The translations under genes were made by a program, and so were the position numbers. 64,000 bases of DNA from Sphingobium sp. Z007 (GTDB taxonomy: Bacteria > Pseudomonadota > Alphaproteobacteria > Sphingomonadales > Sphingomonadaceae), in NCBI RefSeq assembly GCF_900013425.1, contig NZ_FBXK01000001.1:93501-157500 (forward strand), read 5' to 3'. The notes under the pieces are model-generated. The model did no database searches and was not told the DNA's origin. It saw only the letters and a program-made list of their open reading frames with translations. This document shows positions 1-7,991 of this stretch, in pieces (position 1 is the first letter of the stretch; each line of letters begins with the position of its first letter).

Positions 1-1
1 C

Positions 2-661
2 GTGCGGTTTCGAGACGGTGGCAGCAAGGAACGGAGCATCGCCTGCGATGCGGTGGCGATGGGGCATCATCTGCGGCCGGAGACGCAATTGGCCGATCTG
101 GCGCGCTGCGCTTTCGCTTTCGATGCCGGGACACGGCAATGGCTGCCGGAGCGGGATGGCGACGGGCGGTCGAGCGTGGCGGGTGTCTATCTGGCCGGCG
201 ACGGGGCGAAGATATTGGGCGCGCGGTCGGCCGAGGCGAGCGGGCGGTTGGCGGCGCTGGCGGCGCTGAGCGATTTGGGATTGCCGGTAGATAAGGGCGA
301 GATGGCGTCGCTGCGGGGCGATGTCGCCGACTATGCCAAGTTCGCCCGCGGGCTGGCGACGGCTTTTCCGTGGCCCGCCGAACAGGCAGGCGCTTTGCCG
401 GACGACGCGATATTGTGCCGTTGCGAGGGCGTGAGCGCGGGCGACCTGCGTGGCGTGATGCGCGAGACGGGTGCGCGGGAAGCCAACCGGGCCAAGGCGT
501 TCAGCCGGGTCGGCATGGGCCGGTGCCAAGGGCGCTATTGCGGGCTGGCGGCGGCCGAGCTGATCGCGGCCGAGGCGGGCGTGCCGGTGGAGCAGGTCGG
601 CCGCCTGCGCGGGCAGGCGCCGGTCAAACCGCTGCCCGTCGCGATCGGAGACGAGACATGA
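2..661 (+). CDS. FAD/NAD(P)-dependent oxidoreductase with C-terminal BFD-type [2Fe-2S] domain (5' truncated)
   Basis: C-terminal 219 residues of a protein that begins before the window. The last ~90 residues carry a bacterioferritin-ferredoxin-like iron-sulfur signature: CRC at about residue 137, then GMGRCQGRYC about 35 residues later, the Cx1C...Cx4C spacing of [2Fe-2S] BFD domains. The upstream part, including VAGVYLAGDGAKILG, resembles the FAD-binding end of the alpha subunits of opine oxidases, HcnB and D-hydroxyproline dehydrogenase. Its TGA overlaps the ATG of the next FAD oxidase (ATGA at 658-661), so the two are probably subunits of one membrane-linked amine or imino-acid dehydrogenase. 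Substrate unknown. The true start is outside the window. Confidence 0.8.
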   Translation: MRFRDGGSKERSIACDAVAMGHHLRPETQLADLARCAFAFDAGTRQWLPERDGDGRSSVAGVYLAGDGAKILGARSAEASGRLAALAALSDLGLPVDKGEMASLRGDVADYAKFARGLATAFPWPAEQAGALPDDAILCRCEGVSAGDLRGVMRETGAREANRAKAFSRVGMGRCQGRYCGLAAAELIAAEAGVPVEQVGRLRGQAPVKPLPVAIGDET

Positions 662-1803
662 GCGGGGCAATGAGCGCCGCCAGCGACGTCATCATCGTGG
701 GCGGCGGATTGATGGGATCGTCCGCCGCGCTGTTCCTGCGCGGGCATGGGATGTCGGTCACGCTGCTGGAAACCGACCTGATCGGGCGGCAGGCAAGCGG
801 CACGAATTTCGGCAATGTGCGGCGGCAGGGGCGCGGGATTCACCAGCTGCCGCTGGCCAATCGCGCCATCGCCATCTGGCGCCGGTCGCGTGAGCTGCTG
901 GGGGCGGATGTCGAGTATCTCCAGTCGGGGCATATCCGGGTCTGCTATCGCGAACGGCCAGAACTTGTCGGATCGATGGAGGATTATGCGGCGCAGGCTC
1001 GCGCGGAGGGGCTGGACCTGGAATTGCTGAGCGGCAATGCGCTGCGCGACAAATTCCCCTTTTTCGGGCCGGACGTGCTGGCCGGTTCCTATTCGCCGAC
1101 CGATGGCCATGCCAATCCGCGGCTTGCTGCCCCTGCGTTTGCGCGGGCCGCTGAGCGGCTGGGGGCTGTGGTGCATGAGAATACGAAGATCGTGGATGCG
1201 CAGAAGGTGGGCGAAGACTTTATCGTCACGGCGGCGGACGGGCGGACGTTCCGCGCGCCGATCCTGCTGGTGACGGCGGGGGCGTGGGGCAACGCCTTGT
1301 CCTCACAGTTCGGCGAGGCGGTGCCGATCGTGCCCAAGGGCCCGAACATGAGCGTGACCGAGCCGGTGCCCTATGCGATCCATCCCGCAGTCGGCGTGAT
1401 GACGCCGGTCGAAGAGGAGACGGTCTATTTCCGCCAAGTCGCGCGCGGCAATATCGTGCTGGGTGGCAGCACGCGCGGGCCATCCTTCCCCGACCAGTAT
1501 CGCGCCTATGTCGAGCCGCAGAACACGATGAGCCAGTTGAAGCATATCCGGCGGCTGGCGCCGATGCTGGGCAAGCTCAACATCATCCGGGTCTGGTCCG
1601 GGATCGAGGGCTATATGCCCGACAGCCAGCCTGTGATGGGGCCGAGCGCGACGACCAGCGGCCTCTATTATGCGTTCGGATTTTCCGGGTCGGGATTCCA
1701 GATCGGGCCGGGCGTGGGCGAAACCATGGCCGAGATTATCGCCAAGGGCGGGACGGATATTCCGATGGCGCCGTATAGGATCGAGCGGTTCGCGGCGGGA
1801 TAA
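658..1803 (+). CDS. FAD-dependent amine/D-amino-acid oxidase-family protein (DAO), beta-type subunit
   Basis: 381 residues. Near the N-terminus IIVGGGLMGSSAALFL is the Rossmann FAD-binding motif, followed by LLETDLIGRQASGTNFGNVRRQG, typical of the DAO family (sarcosine oxidase, glycine oxidase, opine oxidase B). The C-terminal GFSGSGFQIGPGVGETMAEII is the second FAD-contact segment of the family. The start is the ATG whose ATGA overlaps the stop of the upstream [2Fe-2S] subunit, implying translational coupling. It likely oxidises a secondary amine, imino acid or D-amino acid with electrons passed through its partner. The exact substrate cannot be read from sequence. Confidence 0.82.
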   Translation: MSGAMSAASDVIIVGGGLMGSSAALFLRGHGMSVTLLETDLIGRQASGTNFGNVRRQGRGIHQLPLANRAIAIWRRSRELLGADVEYLQSGHIRVCYRERPELVGSMEDYAAQARAEGLDLELLSGNALRDKFPFFGPDVLAGSYSPTDGHANPRLAAPAFARAAERLGAVVHENTKIVDAQKVGEDFIVTAADGRTFRAPILLVTAGAWGNALSSQFGEAVPIVPKGPNMSVTEPVPYAIHPAVGVMTPVEEETVYFRQVARGNIVLGGSTRGPSFPDQYRAYVEPQNTMSQLKHIRRLAPMLGKLNIIRVWSGIEGYMPDSQPVMGPSATTSGLYYAFGFSGSGFQIGPGVGETMAEIIAKGGTDIPMAPYRIERFAAG

Positions 1804-1812
1804 CGGCGTGGA

Positions 1813-2094
1813 TCAGAGGCGCGGCGGCCATTGGCGCGCGGCGTGGAGCAGGCGCAGGATGCGGACGTCCGTATCGGTCTGGTCATAGATCAGGATATAG
1901 TTGCGGTGGACCACCCATTCGCGCGTGCCCGGCACGCGGCCGGGGCGGCCCATGGCGGGATGTCGGGCGAGATCGGCCGCCTTTTGCGAAAAGAGCGTGT
2001 CGAGGCTGATCGCGGCGCGCGGGCTGCGGGCTTCGACATAGTCGTAAATGGCGTTACGATCCGCGACGGCCTCCGCCGTCCAGTGCAGCGTCAT
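1813..2094 (-). CDS. parE: Type II toxin, ParE/RelE family
   Basis: 93 residues, the family's usual length. MTLHWTAEAVADRNAIYDYV at the N-terminus and the C-terminal block with VVHRNYILIYDQTDTDVRILRLLHA fit the ParE/RelE fold (N-terminal helical hairpin, then strands ending in the conserved 'Y-x-I-x-Y' and 'V-x-I-L-R-x-x-H' elements). It overlaps the stop of the upstream antitoxin gene by 4 nt, the standard antitoxin-toxin order. ParE-family toxins usually inhibit DNA gyrase; which target applies here is not shown by sequence. Confidence 0.85.
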   Translation of the reverse strand: MTLHWTAEAVADRNAIYDYVEARSPRAAISLDTLFSQKAADLARHPAMGRPGRVPGTREWVVHRNYILIYDQTDTDVRILRLLHAARQWPPRL

Positions 2095-2378
2095 TGCGTC
2101 TCATCTAGCTTCCGCAAGGTGGCGGCCCGACGTGCGGCGAAATGCGCCTCGACATCCTCGCTCCCAATTAGATGGCCCGCCTGGGCCGACGCTTGCCCAA
2201 TTTCGACTTGGCGGCGAAACCAGGCGTCGTGGCTTTCAGCCCGTTCTTCGCGCTGTACGACATCGCGCATGAAATCACGCAGCAACTGTGCGCCGGTGCG
2301 ATCCTGCGCCTTGGCGGCGCGGGCGAAGCGGCCTTTCAGCTCTTCATCGACGCGAAAGGTGAAGGTGGCTTCATTCAT
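2091..2378 (-). CDS. Antitoxin of ParE-type toxin-antitoxin pair
   Basis: 95 residues. I chose the ATG at 2378, which gives MNEATFTFRVDEELKGRF, a ribbon-helix-helix opening (TFTFRVDEELK strand followed by helices), rather than the longer reading that begins inside the palindromic operator. The second half is charged and probably wraps the toxin. It lies directly upstream of and overlapping the ParE-like toxin. A near-perfect 12-bp inverted repeat (2392-2425) sits just before the start, suggesting autoregulation by the antitoxin. Assignment rests on size, fold pattern and operon position. Confidence 0.78.
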   Translation of the reverse strand: MNEATFTFRVDEELKGRFARAAKAQDRTGAQLLRDFMRDVVQREERAESHDAWFRRQVEIGQASAQAGHLIGSEDVEAHFAARRAATLRKLDETQ

Positions 2379-2391
2379 AGGAACGTCGGTC

Positions 2392-2425
2392 CATGTGTTG
2401 CATGTTATGTGCGATGTAACACATG
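2392..2425 (-). promoter_or_regulatory. Inverted-repeat operator of the toxin-antitoxin operon
   Basis: Arms CATGTGTTGCAT (2392-2403) and ATGTAACACATG (2414-2425) match at 11 of 12 positions with a 10-nt spacer. The repeat starts 14 nt upstream of the antitoxin ATG (2378) and ends 18 nt before the stop codon of the neighbouring aldehyde dehydrogenase. Placement and symmetry fit an RHH-antitoxin operator; binding is inferred. Confidence 0.6.
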
Positions 2426-2443
2426 GAGCACCCGTGCCCAATA

Positions 2444-3916
2444 TCAAAACTCGATCAACGCCACCTTGGTCTTGAGGTTCGCCATATAGGCTTCGCGGCC
2501 CAGATCCTTGCCGATGCCCGATTGTTTATAGCCGCCGGTGGGCAGAATGAAGTCGTTGCTGCGGCCGTAGCGATTGACCCAGATGGTGCCAGCTTCGACC
2601 GACCGGGTGGCGCGCAAGGCCCGGCTGAGATCGCCGGTATGGACGCCGGCGGCCAGGCCATAGTCGCTGTCGTTCGCCAGCGCATAGGCTTCTTCCTCAT
2701 CGGCGAAGGTCTGGACGGTCAGCACCGGGCCGAAGATTTCGCCCTGCACGACTTCGCTTTTCTGGTCGACATTGGTCAGCAGGGTCGGCGCGAAATAGCT
2801 GCCCTCCTGCGGCGCGGTCGCCCGGCCTCCGCCGGTCAGGACTTCGGCCCCCGCCGCGGTCGCGCGGCCGACAATGCCGGCCATGCGGTCGAGTTGGCCT
2901 TCGGAGATGATCGGGCCGAGCGTGGTGTCGGCGACCCAAGTCGGCCCTGCCCGATGCGCGGCGAAGGCGGTGACGAGGCGATCGATCACTTCTTCCGCGA
3001 CTTTGTCCTGCACCAGCAGGCGCGATCCGGCGACGCAGACCTGGCCGGCATTCAAGGTGATGGCGCGGGCGACGAGTGCCGCCGCCTTGTCGAGGCCCGC
3101 GTCGGCGAAGATGATCTGCGGGCTTTTGCCGCCCAGCTCCAGCGTCACCGGCTTCGGCCCGGCTTGCGCGCAGGCCGCCATGATCGCAGCGCCGGTACGG
3201 GTGGAGCCGGTGAAGGTGACCTTCGCAACTTCCGGGCGGCGCACCAACGGATCGCCGACCGAGCGGCCGTCGCCCTGGACGATGTTGAAGATGCCTGCGG
3301 GCAAGCCCGCCTCGATCGCCAGTTCAGCCAGGCGGACGATGCTGAAGGGGGTCATTTCGGAGGGTTTGAGGACGATGCTGTTGCCCGCGGCGATGGCGGG
3401 CGCGATCTTCCAGGCGGCCATGACCAGCGGCAGGTTCCACGGCGCGATCGCCGCGACGACGCCATAGGGTTCGGTGATGGTGAGGCCCAGCTTGTCGGGT
3501 GTGGTGGACGCCACTTCGCCGCCGACCTTGTCTGCCCATTCGGCGAAGAAGCGGATGGTTTCGGCGGTGTAGCTCAAATCCCAGGCGTTGATTTCCTTGA
3601 GCATCCGGGTCGACCCCAGGGCTTCGAGCGGGGCGAGTGTCGCGGCGTCAGCCTCGATCAGGTCGGCCCAGCGGCGCATCACCTTCATCCGGCCGCGCGG
3701 ATCGGTCTGCGCCCAGCCGCTGCGCTTATAGGCGCGCTGGGCATCGGCGACCGCTTCAATGAGCTGGTCGGCATCGACGCTGTCGAGTTCGGCCTGGATA
3801 CGGCCGTCGGACGGCCGGCGCACGATGATCGCGGGTCCGCGCCCGGCTACGCGCCGGCCGCAGATGAAGTTATTCGCCTGGGGAAGGCTGATCTGATCGG
3901 GGTCGAAACCGGTCAC
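2444..3916 (-). CDS. NAD(P)+-dependent aldehyde dehydrogenase
   Basis: 490 residues with the GTG at 3916 as start: AAGGAG lies 8 nt upstream on the coding strand, whereas the longer reading would need a TTG without such a site. ALDH-superfamily signatures are in order: PWNLP in the cofactor region, FTGSTRTG, LELGGKSP with the catalytic Glu, and GQVCVAGSR with the catalytic Cys. It resembles betaine/aminoaldehyde dehydrogenases (PuuC/KauB type). Beside a class III aminotransferase and a succinate-semialdehyde dehydrogenase, a role oxidising 4-aminobutanal or a similar aldehyde from amine catabolism is plausible but not proven. Confidence 0.88.
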   Translation of the reverse strand: MTGFDPDQISLPQANNFICGRRVAGRGPAIIVRRPSDGRIQAELDSVDADQLIEAVADAQRAYKRSGWAQTDPRGRMKVMRRWADLIEADAATLAPLEALGSTRMLKEINAWDLSYTAETIRFFAEWADKVGGEVASTTPDKLGLTITEPYGVVAAIAPWNLPLVMAAWKIAPAIAAGNSIVLKPSEMTPFSIVRLAELAIEAGLPAGIFNIVQGDGRSVGDPLVRRPEVAKVTFTGSTRTGAAIMAACAQAGPKPVTLELGGKSPQIIFADAGLDKAAALVARAITLNAGQVCVAGSRLLVQDKVAEEVIDRLVTAFAAHRAGPTWVADTTLGPIISEGQLDRMAGIVGRATAAGAEVLTGGGRATAPQEGSYFAPTLLTNVDQKSEVVQGEIFGPVLTVQTFADEEEAYALANDSDYGLAAGVHTGDLSRALRATRSVEAGTIWVNRYGRSNDFILPTGGYKQSGIGKDLGREAYMANLKTKVALIEF

Positions 3917-4120
3917 GGCATAATCTCCTTCATTCGGACATTCCGACAAAATAGGCGCGCGTCACGGCATTTGTTGCAGTGGCAGGGGAAAATGTGCGCG
4001 ATAATCTTCCAAAATCAGGGCGAAGGCAGCAGCCAATGCTTGGCGCGCCCTCCTAATGTCCGGCCACTGATTCCGAATAGAGGCAGGCGGGCGTCCCTTT
4101 CCCGCCAAGGAGCAAGACGC

Positions 4121-4978
4121 ATGGCGACCGGCATAGAGGCGATGGTGGACCTGCGGCGGATGACCGTCGAGGATCTGGCCGCCGCCCATACCCTATCGAG
4201 CGAACAAAAATGGCCGCATCGCATCGAGGATTGGGAGATGCTGTTCGGGCTGGGCTTTGGCTATGTTGTTGAGCGTGATGGTGCAGTCATAGGGACGGCC
4301 ATGGCCTGGCTCTATGGCGCGGATGCCGCAACGCTGGGGATGGTGATCGTGTCGCCCCAAGCGCAGGGCATGGGGCTGGGCCGCCGGTTGATGGAGGCGG
4401 TGCTGGGCGATCTGGGCGACCGCACAGTGCTGCTGAACGCGACGGATGAGGGCGCGCCGCTCTATCGCAAGCTGGGGTTCGAACCCATCGGTCCGGTGTT
4501 CCAGCATCAGGGCGCCGCCTTTGCCGTGCCGATGGCGGAGTTGATCCCCGACGAGCGGGTGCGGCCATTGGGCGTGAAGGACATGGGCACATTGCATGAC
4601 CTGGCGCGGCGCGCGACGGGGATGGACCGCGACGCGCTGCTCGACGCGCTGGTGCCAGGCGCGCAGGGCGTGGTGCTGACGCGCCGCAACGAGCCGGTGG
4701 GCTTCGCGCTGTTCCGCCGCTTTGGGCGCGGCTATGTCGTCGGGCCGACGATCGCGCCGGACACGGGCGGGGCGAAGGCGCTGATTTCCCATTGGCTGGG
4801 GTCCAATAGCGGCATGTTCTGCCGGTTGGACATACCCAAAGAAAGCGGGCTTGGCGGCTGGCTCGATGAACTGGGCCTGCCTTGTGTCGGCCGGGTGGTG
4901 CGCATGGTGCGCGGGCTGCAACCGACGATCGATCCTTCGGTCACGACCTTCTCTCTTACCACACAGGCGCTCGGATGA
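4121..4978 (+). CDS. GNAT-family N-acetyltransferase (two-domain)
   Basis: 285 residues from the ATG at 4121, preceded by AAGGAG (4108-4113). The first half carries the acetyl-CoA loop SPQAQGMGLGRRLMEAV (Q/R-x-x-G-x-G/A) and the C-terminal LLNATDEGAPLYRKLGFEP of GNAT proteins; the second half, with RPLGVKDMGTLHDLARRATGMDR, looks like a degenerate second GNAT-like domain. Its stop overlaps the ATG of the following semialdehyde dehydrogenase (ATGA, 4975-4978), so the two are co-translated. The acyl acceptor is unknown; an amine or amino-acid catabolic intermediate is a reasonable guess. Confidence 0.8.
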   Translation: MATGIEAMVDLRRMTVEDLAAAHTLSSEQKWPHRIEDWEMLFGLGFGYVVERDGAVIGTAMAWLYGADAATLGMVIVSPQAQGMGLGRRLMEAVLGDLGDRTVLLNATDEGAPLYRKLGFEPIGPVFQHQGAAFAVPMAELIPDERVRPLGVKDMGTLHDLARRATGMDRDALLDALVPGAQGVVLTRRNEPVGFALFRRFGRGYVVGPTIAPDTGGAKALISHWLGSNSGMFCRLDIPKESGLGGWLDELGLPCVGRVVRMVRGLQPTIDPSVTTFSLTTQALG

Positions 4979-6438
4979 CCCTCACTCTCCATAATCCCGC
5001 CCTTTTCATCCAACAGGCCTTTATTGGCGGCGACTGGGTCGGTGCGGCGTCCGGCGCGACCGTGCCGGTCGATAATCCCGCCACCGGGGCGATAATCGGC
5101 GCCGTGCCCGATTGTGGCGAGGCCGATACGCTGGCGGCGATCGCAGCGGCGGAGGTGGCTTTCCCGGCGTGGAAGGCGCGGACGGCGGCCGATCGCGCGG
5201 CCGTGCTGGAGCGCTGGCACGCGCTGGTGCTGGCCAATGTGAGCGATCTGGGCCGGATCATGACTGCCGAGCAGGGCAAGCCGATCGCGGAGGCCGAGGG
5301 CGAAATTCGCTATGCCGCCAGCTTCATCAAATGGTTCGCCGAGGAAGGCCGCCGCGTCGATGGCGGCATCGTCCCCGCGCCAGAGGCCAATCGCCGCATA
5401 TTGGTGATGAAGGAGCCGGTAGGCGTTTCGGCGGCGATCACGCCGTGGAATTTCCCCGCCGCGATGATTACACGCAAATGCGCACCCGCGTTGGCTGCGG
5501 GTTGCCCGGTGGTGGTCAAGCCTTCCGAACTGACGCCGTTCAGCGCGCTGGCGCTGGCGAAGCTGGCGCAGGAAGCGGGTTTTCCGGCGGGCGTGTTCAA
5601 TATCGTCACGGGTATGCCGAGCGCGATCGGCGGGGCGCTGACCGCCAGTCCGGTGGTGCGCAAATTGTCCTTCACCGGGTCGACGCGGGTGGGCGCGCTA
5701 CTGATGCGGCAATGTGCGGACACGATCAAGCGGGTGAGCTTCGAGCTGGGTGGCAATGCGCCGCTGATCGTGTTCGACGACGCCGATATCGACATTGCCG
5801 TCGCAAGCGCGATGGTCAGCAAGTTCCGCAATGCGGGGCAGACCTGTGTATGCGCCAATCGGATATTAGTGCAGGACAGCGTCTATGACCAGTTCGCCGA
5901 GAAGCTGGCCAAGGCCGTGTCCGCGCTGAATGTCGCGCCGGGCGACATGCCGGGCAGCACGATCGGGCCGCTGATCAACGTGGCCGCCGCGCAGAAGGTG
6001 CAGGCGCATGTCGAGGATGCGCTGGCGCATGGGGCGACTTTGTTCGCGCAGGCGCCGGAGGGGGCAACGGGCGATCGGTTTGCGACGCCGGTGGTCCTGA
6101 CAGGGGCCACGCGGGATATGCGGTTGGCGCAGGAAGAGACGTTCGGGCCGGTCGCGCCCTTGTTCCGCTTCACCCATGAAGAGGAAGGGATCGAACTGGC
6201 CAACGCCACCAGCTATGGCCTGGCCGCCTATTTCTATACCGAAAATCTGCATCGCGCCTTTCGCGTGGCGGAGCGGCTGGAGGCGGGGATGGTCGCGCTC
6301 AACAGCGGGGCGATCGCGATGGAGGTCGCGCCGTTCGGTGGGGTGAAGATGTCGGGCCTGGGCCGCGAGGGCGCGCATGCGGGGATCGAGGAATATCTGG
6401 AGACCAAGGCGTTCCATATCGCGGGGCTGAAGCTGTAA
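4975..6438 (+). CDS. gabD: Succinate-semialdehyde dehydrogenase-type aldehyde dehydrogenase
   Basis: 487 residues, the usual GabD length. NADP+-type ALDH motifs: ITPWNFP, KPSELTPFSALALA, FTGSTRVG, FELGGNAPLIVFDDAD (catalytic Glu) and NAGQTCVCANR (catalytic Cys followed by VC, as in GabD). C-terminal VAPFGGVKMSGLGREG is typical of the SSADH clade. It is coupled by a 4-nt overlap to the GNAT gene. The likely reaction is succinate semialdehyde to succinate, the last step of GABA/putrescine breakdown, which suits the class III aminotransferase downstream. Glutarate-semialdehyde activity cannot be excluded. Confidence 0.85.
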   Translation: MTLTLHNPALFIQQAFIGGDWVGAASGATVPVDNPATGAIIGAVPDCGEADTLAAIAAAEVAFPAWKARTAADRAAVLERWHALVLANVSDLGRIMTAEQGKPIAEAEGEIRYAASFIKWFAEEGRRVDGGIVPAPEANRRILVMKEPVGVSAAITPWNFPAAMITRKCAPALAAGCPVVVKPSELTPFSALALAKLAQEAGFPAGVFNIVTGMPSAIGGALTASPVVRKLSFTGSTRVGALLMRQCADTIKRVSFELGGNAPLIVFDDADIDIAVASAMVSKFRNAGQTCVCANRILVQDSVYDQFAEKLAKAVSALNVAPGDMPGSTIGPLINVAAAQKVQAHVEDALAHGATLFAQAPEGATGDRFATPVVLTGATRDMRLAQEETFGPVAPLFRFTHEEEGIELANATSYGLAAYFYTENLHRAFRVAERLEAGMVALNSGAIAMEVAPFGGVKMSGLGREGAHAGIEEYLETKAFHIAGLKL

Positions 6439-6452
6439 TTGCCCCTTTTCAT

Positions 6453-6525
6453 CCGTTCGCGCTGACCCTGTCTAAGCGCTTTTCTCGCAAGACGTAGAGG
6501 GCTTCGACAGGCTCAGCCCGAACGG
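6453..6525. repeat. Dispersed palindromic repeat, GCTTCGACAGGCTCAGCCCGAACGG family
   Basis: An imperfect inverted repeat: left arm at 6453-6477 beginning CCGTTCG, right arm GCTTCGACAGGCTCAG...CGAACGG at 6501-6525. The same right-arm sequence recurs near 33279 and 40276. The GGGAG of its right end lies just before the ATG at 6533 and seems to serve as its ribosome binding site. Confidence 0.75.
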
Positions 6526-6532
6526 GAGATTT

Positions 6533-7603
6533 ATGGTGCGTCATTACAATATCTCCGTCATTCCCGGCGACGGGATCGGCAAGGAAGTCATGCCGGAAGG
6601 TATTCGCGTGCTGGAGCGCGCGGCGAGCCTTTATGGGTTCGGCATTACGCAGACATGGCAGGATTTCGCCTGTTGCGATTACTACGCCAAGCATGGCCAG
6701 ATGATGCCCGACGACTGGAAGGACCGGATCGGCAAACCCGATGCGATCTTCTTTGGCGCGGTCGGTTGGCCCGATACGGTGCCGGATCATGTGTCGCTGT
6801 GGGGATCGCTGCTCCAGTTCCGGCGCGAATATGACCAATATGTCAATCTGCGCCCCGTCAGGCTGATGCCCGGCGTGCCGTGTCCGCTGGTCGGGCGCGA
6901 GCCGGGCGACATTGATTTCTGGGTCGTGCGCGAGAATACGGAAGGAGAATATAGTTCGGTCGGCGGCAAGATGTTCCCCGGCACCGATCGCGAGATCGTG
7001 ATCCAGGAGACCGTGATGACGCGGCATGGCACTGACCGGGTGCTGCGCTATGCGTTCGACCTGGCCGCGACGCGGACGCGCAAGCATGTCACGTCGGCGA
7101 CCAAGTCCAACGGCATCGCCATCACCATGCCCTGGTGGGACGAACGGGTGGTAGAGATGGCCAAAAACTATCCGACCGTCACCCATGACAAATATCATAT
7201 CGACATTTTGACCGCGCAGTTCGTGCTGAACCCCGACCGGTTCGACGTAGTGGTGGCGTCCAACCTGTTCGGCGACATATTGTCCGATCTTGGCCCGGCC
7301 TGCACCGGGACGATCGGCGTGGCGCCGTCGGGTAATATCAACCCGGACGGGACGCATCCGTCGCTGTTCGAGCCGGTCCATGGCTCCGCGCCCGATATTG
7401 CAGGTTTGGGAGTGGCCAATCCGGTCGGGCAAATTTGGTCGGCGGCGATGATGCTGGAGCATCTGGGCGAGGCGGATGCCGCCGCCGCCATCATGCGCGC
7501 GGTGGAGACGGTGCTGGCGGAACCGGGCCTGCGGACTGGCGACCTGAAGGGCAAGGCGACCACCGAGCAATGCGGGAAGGCGATTGCCGACGCGCTGGCG
7601 TGA
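6533..7603 (+). CDS. Tartrate/D-malate dehydrogenase-like isopropylmalate dehydrogenase family protein
   Basis: 356 residues. Isocitrate/isopropylmalate dehydrogenase fold: ISVIPGDGIGKEV at the N-terminus, WVVRENTEGEYS, TKSNGIAI, the metal-site Asp motif ASNLFGDILSDLGP, and the NAD-binding EPVHGSAPDIAGLGVANP (an NAD-type pattern rather than NADP). DYYAKHGQMMPDDW and the overall length fit the tartrate dehydrogenase / D-malate dehydrogenase (TtuC/DmlA) branch, which oxidatively decarboxylates (R)-malate or tartrate, rather than LeuB, which in sphingomonads normally sits with leuCD. Substrate specificity within this branch needs assay. Confidence 0.85.
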   Translation: MVRHYNISVIPGDGIGKEVMPEGIRVLERAASLYGFGITQTWQDFACCDYYAKHGQMMPDDWKDRIGKPDAIFFGAVGWPDTVPDHVSLWGSLLQFRREYDQYVNLRPVRLMPGVPCPLVGREPGDIDFWVVRENTEGEYSSVGGKMFPGTDREIVIQETVMTRHGTDRVLRYAFDLAATRTRKHVTSATKSNGIAITMPWWDERVVEMAKNYPTVTHDKYHIDILTAQFVLNPDRFDVVVASNLFGDILSDLGPACTGTIGVAPSGNINPDGTHPSLFEPVHGSAPDIAGLGVANPVGQIWSAAMMLEHLGEADAAAAIMRAVETVLAEPGLRTGDLKGKATTEQCGKAIADALA

Positions 7604-7991
7604 ATAGGAAAATCGCGGCTTAACTTCGCATATTTCCCGCCGATCACGACATTTTGTTGCATCGGCCTGATCCTATCCGAAAGCGGAAGGGATCGGGTCG
7701 GCAGCGCCCCGGACGGTAGTTTCGCCTGAGCCGACTGCCCTTTAAGGACGTTAGCGTGTGCCCGCGTAAGCGGGGAATCGATCAGACCGCGGGACTGGGT
7801 TCCCGCCTGCGCGGGAACACTGCACTTAGGTAACTTAGGTAGCACATCAGCCACCTTGTAGGACAGCAGCAGATTATGCTGCGTTGGTTTGCGATAACAG
7901 CGGGCGACAGTGCCTATTCACCCCATATCGGGCTTTCGCTCCGCGGCATAAGGATAGGCTGACCCGAGACCAACAATGGCGAGCCCCCTTG
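7604..7991. other. 388-bp intergenic region with palindromic repeat
   Basis: No supported gene. The middle holds small hairpins (see 7761-7818), followed by a tandem CTTAGGTA / CTTAGGTA at 7825-7841. The last 80 bases lead into the aminotransferase and probably hold its promoter; I see no clear -35/-10 pair. Confidence 0.6.
7761..7818. repeat. Dispersed GTTCCCGC...GCGGGAAC palindromic repeat
   Basis: Two small hairpins: CCCGC-GTAA-GCGGG (7761-7774) and GTTCCCGC-CTGC-GCGGGAAC (7799-7818). It is related in core sequence to the hairpin at 11175-11206, and similar sequences are common between sphingomonad genes. Confidence 0.65.

Noticed and set aside
2423-4120. Long open frame upstream of and in frame with the GNAT gene
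   Set aside because: It is antisense to the aldehyde dehydrogenase gene and shows no protein-family pattern; the AAGGAG-ATG at 4121 marks the real start.
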